A DNA stretch of 64,000 nt from Membranipora membranacea (Eukaryota; Bryozoa; Gymnolaemata; Cheilostomatida; Membraniporidae): the NCBI GenBank assembly GCA_914767715.1, contig OU612071.1, positions 15,682,948-15,746,947 on the forward strand, in the 5' to 3' direction. Position 1 is the stretch's first letter, and every line of letters starts with the position of its first letter. Made by a program: the position numbers and the translations under genes. Below are positions 61,153 to 64,000 of this stretch, one piece after another. The notes under the pieces are model-generated. The model saw only the letters and a program-made list of their open reading frames with translations. It made no database searches and was not told the origin of the DNA.

Positions 61153-63909
61153 ATGGCCGAGTGTTTTAGGTGAGTTTTAACAGCTATTATTCAGTTTTGA
61201 TCCTTTCTAAGAATTTATTCATAGTTTGATTATTAAATTTATGGTATGGTTATGTAATTGTAATTTGATGCTTGTCATGAATAAGCATGAGATTTGTTGT
61301 ATAAGCTGGGAACCCTCTAAACTGAGGCATAGATAATAAAAGAACGATAAACTAAATAAACGCAGAACAAGACTTATTACTGATAGCAGAAAACAAAGAT
61401 GTTGATGAGTTACATATAGAAATTTGGAAAAAAAAAAATGAAAATCAGTGCTTACCGCTAAGCCTCATCTGACAATTCAGCACAGCTAGACTGACTTAAA
61501 ATTCATATTTTAATGTCTATTTTATTATAATGATAAGTGTGTGACTTACATGATGTCACTTATTATATTTTTCTGTACTGTCAGATCAAATTTATGCATT
61601 TAATTGTATCTTGATCGACAAATTAAAGTAATCACAAACAAAAACAAACAATGTTACATTCCATTAATGTCATACATTTGACCGAGGTTGGAATTTCTTA
61701 GTCGACTAAACAATCTTTTCCTAAAACTCATTTTTAATGTTATTGTTTCAGGTTACGATATACCCAGATCCTGGTTTCAGCTGCTTCCATGTTGATAATC
61801 AGTGTGTACTGTGCAGCTGCCTCAGATCAGCTCGAGGAGATCATTGAGAGATTAAATTCTGCTGAAGCTCGAATCAAAAGCCTGGAGTCGCAGATTGGGC
61901 AAAAGGTGAGAGGCCATTCATTCATTACAAAAAGTAAACCAGTGAGATTACTCACAAATTAACTCCAGATGCCTTAAAACATGCGTTGAAGCATTCATGA
62001 AATAAAGATTGGCACCACCAAAGCTGTTTATTCAGCTAATCAACTTTGAAACAAGCTCGAAACTGACTCTCTTGGACCATCAGAAGCTGTTTTATGAGGC
62101 ATTTGAGACAAGCCTTTCAATTGTTGCTCGTGCATACATTGAAAAGTGATACTGACGTTACCTAAATTAAATGGACCGTCAAATTTCTTACTGCAACATA
62201 AAATTAAAAAAAACAAAACATCGCAGAACAGAACTGCTAATGTGAAACCAAATTCTCCTCCTCAGAATGCGGGATAATATTTAAGAATTATTGAAACATT
62301 TTGCACTGGAAAAATTCCTTTTGTTGGCACAAACTCTATTTGATTATAACTAGTGTCATGTAATTTTGATGATAAATTGTAAAATGTTTGTTTATCACAC
62401 ATTACCCTCTTATGCAAGGCACGTGTGTGTCTGCACGCATTACTCCAATAAGGTGAAACACTTAAGTCCTAGAGGTCAGATTGGGCTGTTTGTGGGCTTA
62501 GTTTGAAGCTTACTTGCTGGAGAACTAATTCTGATTTTAAGCTTTATCACATGGATTCTTAGCGTGTCAGCTGGTTTTTCTGTCTATAAACTCAGCTACT
62601 GGGTGGTTTTTTGTTTAAAGTGTGACTGTGATGACAAAAGCTCAGCTGGGCTCTCCGCAATGAAAACTGTGTCCGGAATAGTGGGAGATGAGAAGCAGGC
62701 TGGATCAACTGTATTAGAAGATGCACTTAATACTATTGTTGATCACTTCAATAACCAGGGAGCTTCTATGTCAGGTAAGACTCCTGCTTCTTGAATATGA
62801 GCTCAAAACTATCTCATTCAAGATGATTATGACTGTAAACTTGATGCATTACCTATCTGGTACCACTAGTGTTTCTTGTTCCAAATTGGAAGTACTTACA
62901 CGATGCATTAGTTATCAAGTAACAGGTAACACTTGTTTTTCTTTTCCAATATGAGACGGCTAGTCATGATGTTATAGGGAAATAAATGAGCCCACATGAA
63001 AGGTATTTGCATTGCAGTTCCAAGAAGTGGTTCCAAGCAATAGTTTTTATGGTTGAAACAGTACAGCAGCAAATACAGTGAAATCAGCATAGGAAAGCTC
63101 TTCATAAATGAGAGAGTTGTAGGATTGGATCATGTCAGTGTAATAAGAGCAACCTCCCTTATTGACAGGTAACCAGACAGGTTTAACAGGTACAGGTTCT
63201 GTTTACACAAGATGGGGAAGAAAGTCTTGTGATGGAGACTCTACTTTGATTTATGAAGGTAAGCGACAACCAATAGGTGGGACAGCTGTCCCTCTAGTCC
63301 CTGGACTATCTAGCTGTTCTCATGCTTTTTATACTATATATGTTTTTTTCCACTTCAAGCATTCTTTTATATCCGACCTTTTAGCAGAATAAAAGAAAAC
63401 AAGAAATAGGTGGACCTGTGTGCCTTATGTGACCAAACTATGGGATTCATCTCAAAAAATCCACTTCTGGTCCCTCCTATCATCTTGGCTAATGAAGTAC
63501 ATTGGAGTGGTGACACACTAAGCTTTGCAACATTTATACGGCTCCATCCATACATTAAGTTGAATGTACATATACCTGCAGTTTAGAGAATACAAAAGCT
63601 TGATCTAAGAACTGATGCTGTAAGTTCTATTTGCAGGTTTTGCTGCAGGAGCGTTCTATGGACATATTGGAGGCGGAGCCAACTACCTCTGCCTGCCTCT
63701 AAACCCTGAATATAACAAATACAATGAAGGCATGCACTATTTCTCAACCATAGATGGCACCGAGTATCAATCTTACAACTATGGTATATTTCCTGATTTC
63801 GCTTACAATAAGAATGTACCATGTGCTCGCTGCCTGTCTAAGAGAAGTGCTGTTATGATGCTTCCTGCACGCAGAACTTGTCCTCGATCCTGGACCAAGG
63901 AGTATGAAG
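61153..63909 (+). CDS. Secreted short-chain collagen C4-like protein, last exon beyond the window
   Basis: Exons 61153-61169, 61752-61905, 62621-62774, 63169-63258 and 63637-63909 join in frame: 229 residues plus one base, ending in phase 1. Residues 1-30 include a hydrophobic signal (ILVSAASMLIISVYCAAA). A short coiled coil follows (LEEIIERLNSAEARIKSLES). Exon 3 is Asp/Ser-rich. Exons 4-5 hold the C-terminal domain of the sponge short-chain collagen C4 family: SVYTRWGRKSC, FYGHIGGGANYLCLPL, VPCARC and the Trp-Thr-x-Glu-Tyr block. The remaining YLM…CVVCTK part should follow after 64,000, as in the copy at 58,287-58,504. No Gly-X-Y repeat is present, so this is not itself a collagen. Function in animals is poorly known; an extracellular structural or adhesive role is inference. 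Confidence 0.88.
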
Positions 63910-64000
63910 GTAGATTTTATAGATGAATGTCAACTCCAAGGTTAAAGTGAAGTATCACATCATTTGGCTTACCATCGATGAGTCCAAAACACAAAGGCAG

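Noticed and set aside
62721-62954. 77-residue plus-strand frame overlapping C4-like exon 3
   Set aside because: It is a shifted-frame shadow of exon 3 that runs into the intron.

Overview
The window is animal nuclear DNA from a non-vertebrate: multi-exon genes with GT-AG introns, roughly 38% GC by eye, and many dispersed transposon fragments. It holds a complete laminin gamma chain gene and relatives of the sponge/cnidarian/spiralian 'short-chain collagen C4' family, a type vertebrates are not known to carry. I cannot name the species. A sponge with a basement membrane, a cnidarian or a spiralian would all fit.

Layout: (1) 138-779 is a foldback element carrying tRNA-like arms, followed by decayed repeats to about 2,340. 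(2) 2,407-4,536, minus strand, is an ankyrin-repeat gene of four or more exons whose 3' end I could not find. (3) 4,954-8,520 is a 1,127-bp unit in three tandem copies, the third altered by a direct-inverted-direct rearrangement. (4) 8,521-12,065 is mostly empty, with a hAT-type insertion and a possible promoter. (5) 12,066-45,879, plus strand, is laminin gamma. I resolved 34 exons that stay in one frame and give 1,667 residues: LN domain, four LE modules, an L4 domain inside the fifth, six more LE modules, a long coiled coil and the C-terminal cysteine. Its introns hold SINEs, minisatellites, palindromic elements, a hAT element and a TTAA-flanked element. (6) 47,429-53,033, minus strand, contains one or two unrecognised genes. 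A four-exon model encodes a 171-residue protein with one membrane segment near its C-terminus, and two further exons form a separate C-terminal block. (7) 53,540-56,275 is a broken non-LTR retrotransposon and AT-rich tandem tails. (8) 58,020-58,504 is a partial, probably dead copy of a short-chain collagen C4-like gene. (9) 61,153 to the right edge is a paralogue of that gene with five exons seen and the last one lying beyond the window.

Laminin gamma normally assembles with alpha and beta chains into the basement-membrane heterotrimer. The gene keeps the nidogen-binding motif, the disulfide cysteines flanking the coil, and the C-terminal glutamate known to be needed for integrin binding. Unusually, that glutamate is followed by a 20-residue, very basic tail. 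The C4-like genes also encode predicted secreted extracellular proteins, but nothing here shows that they work with laminin.
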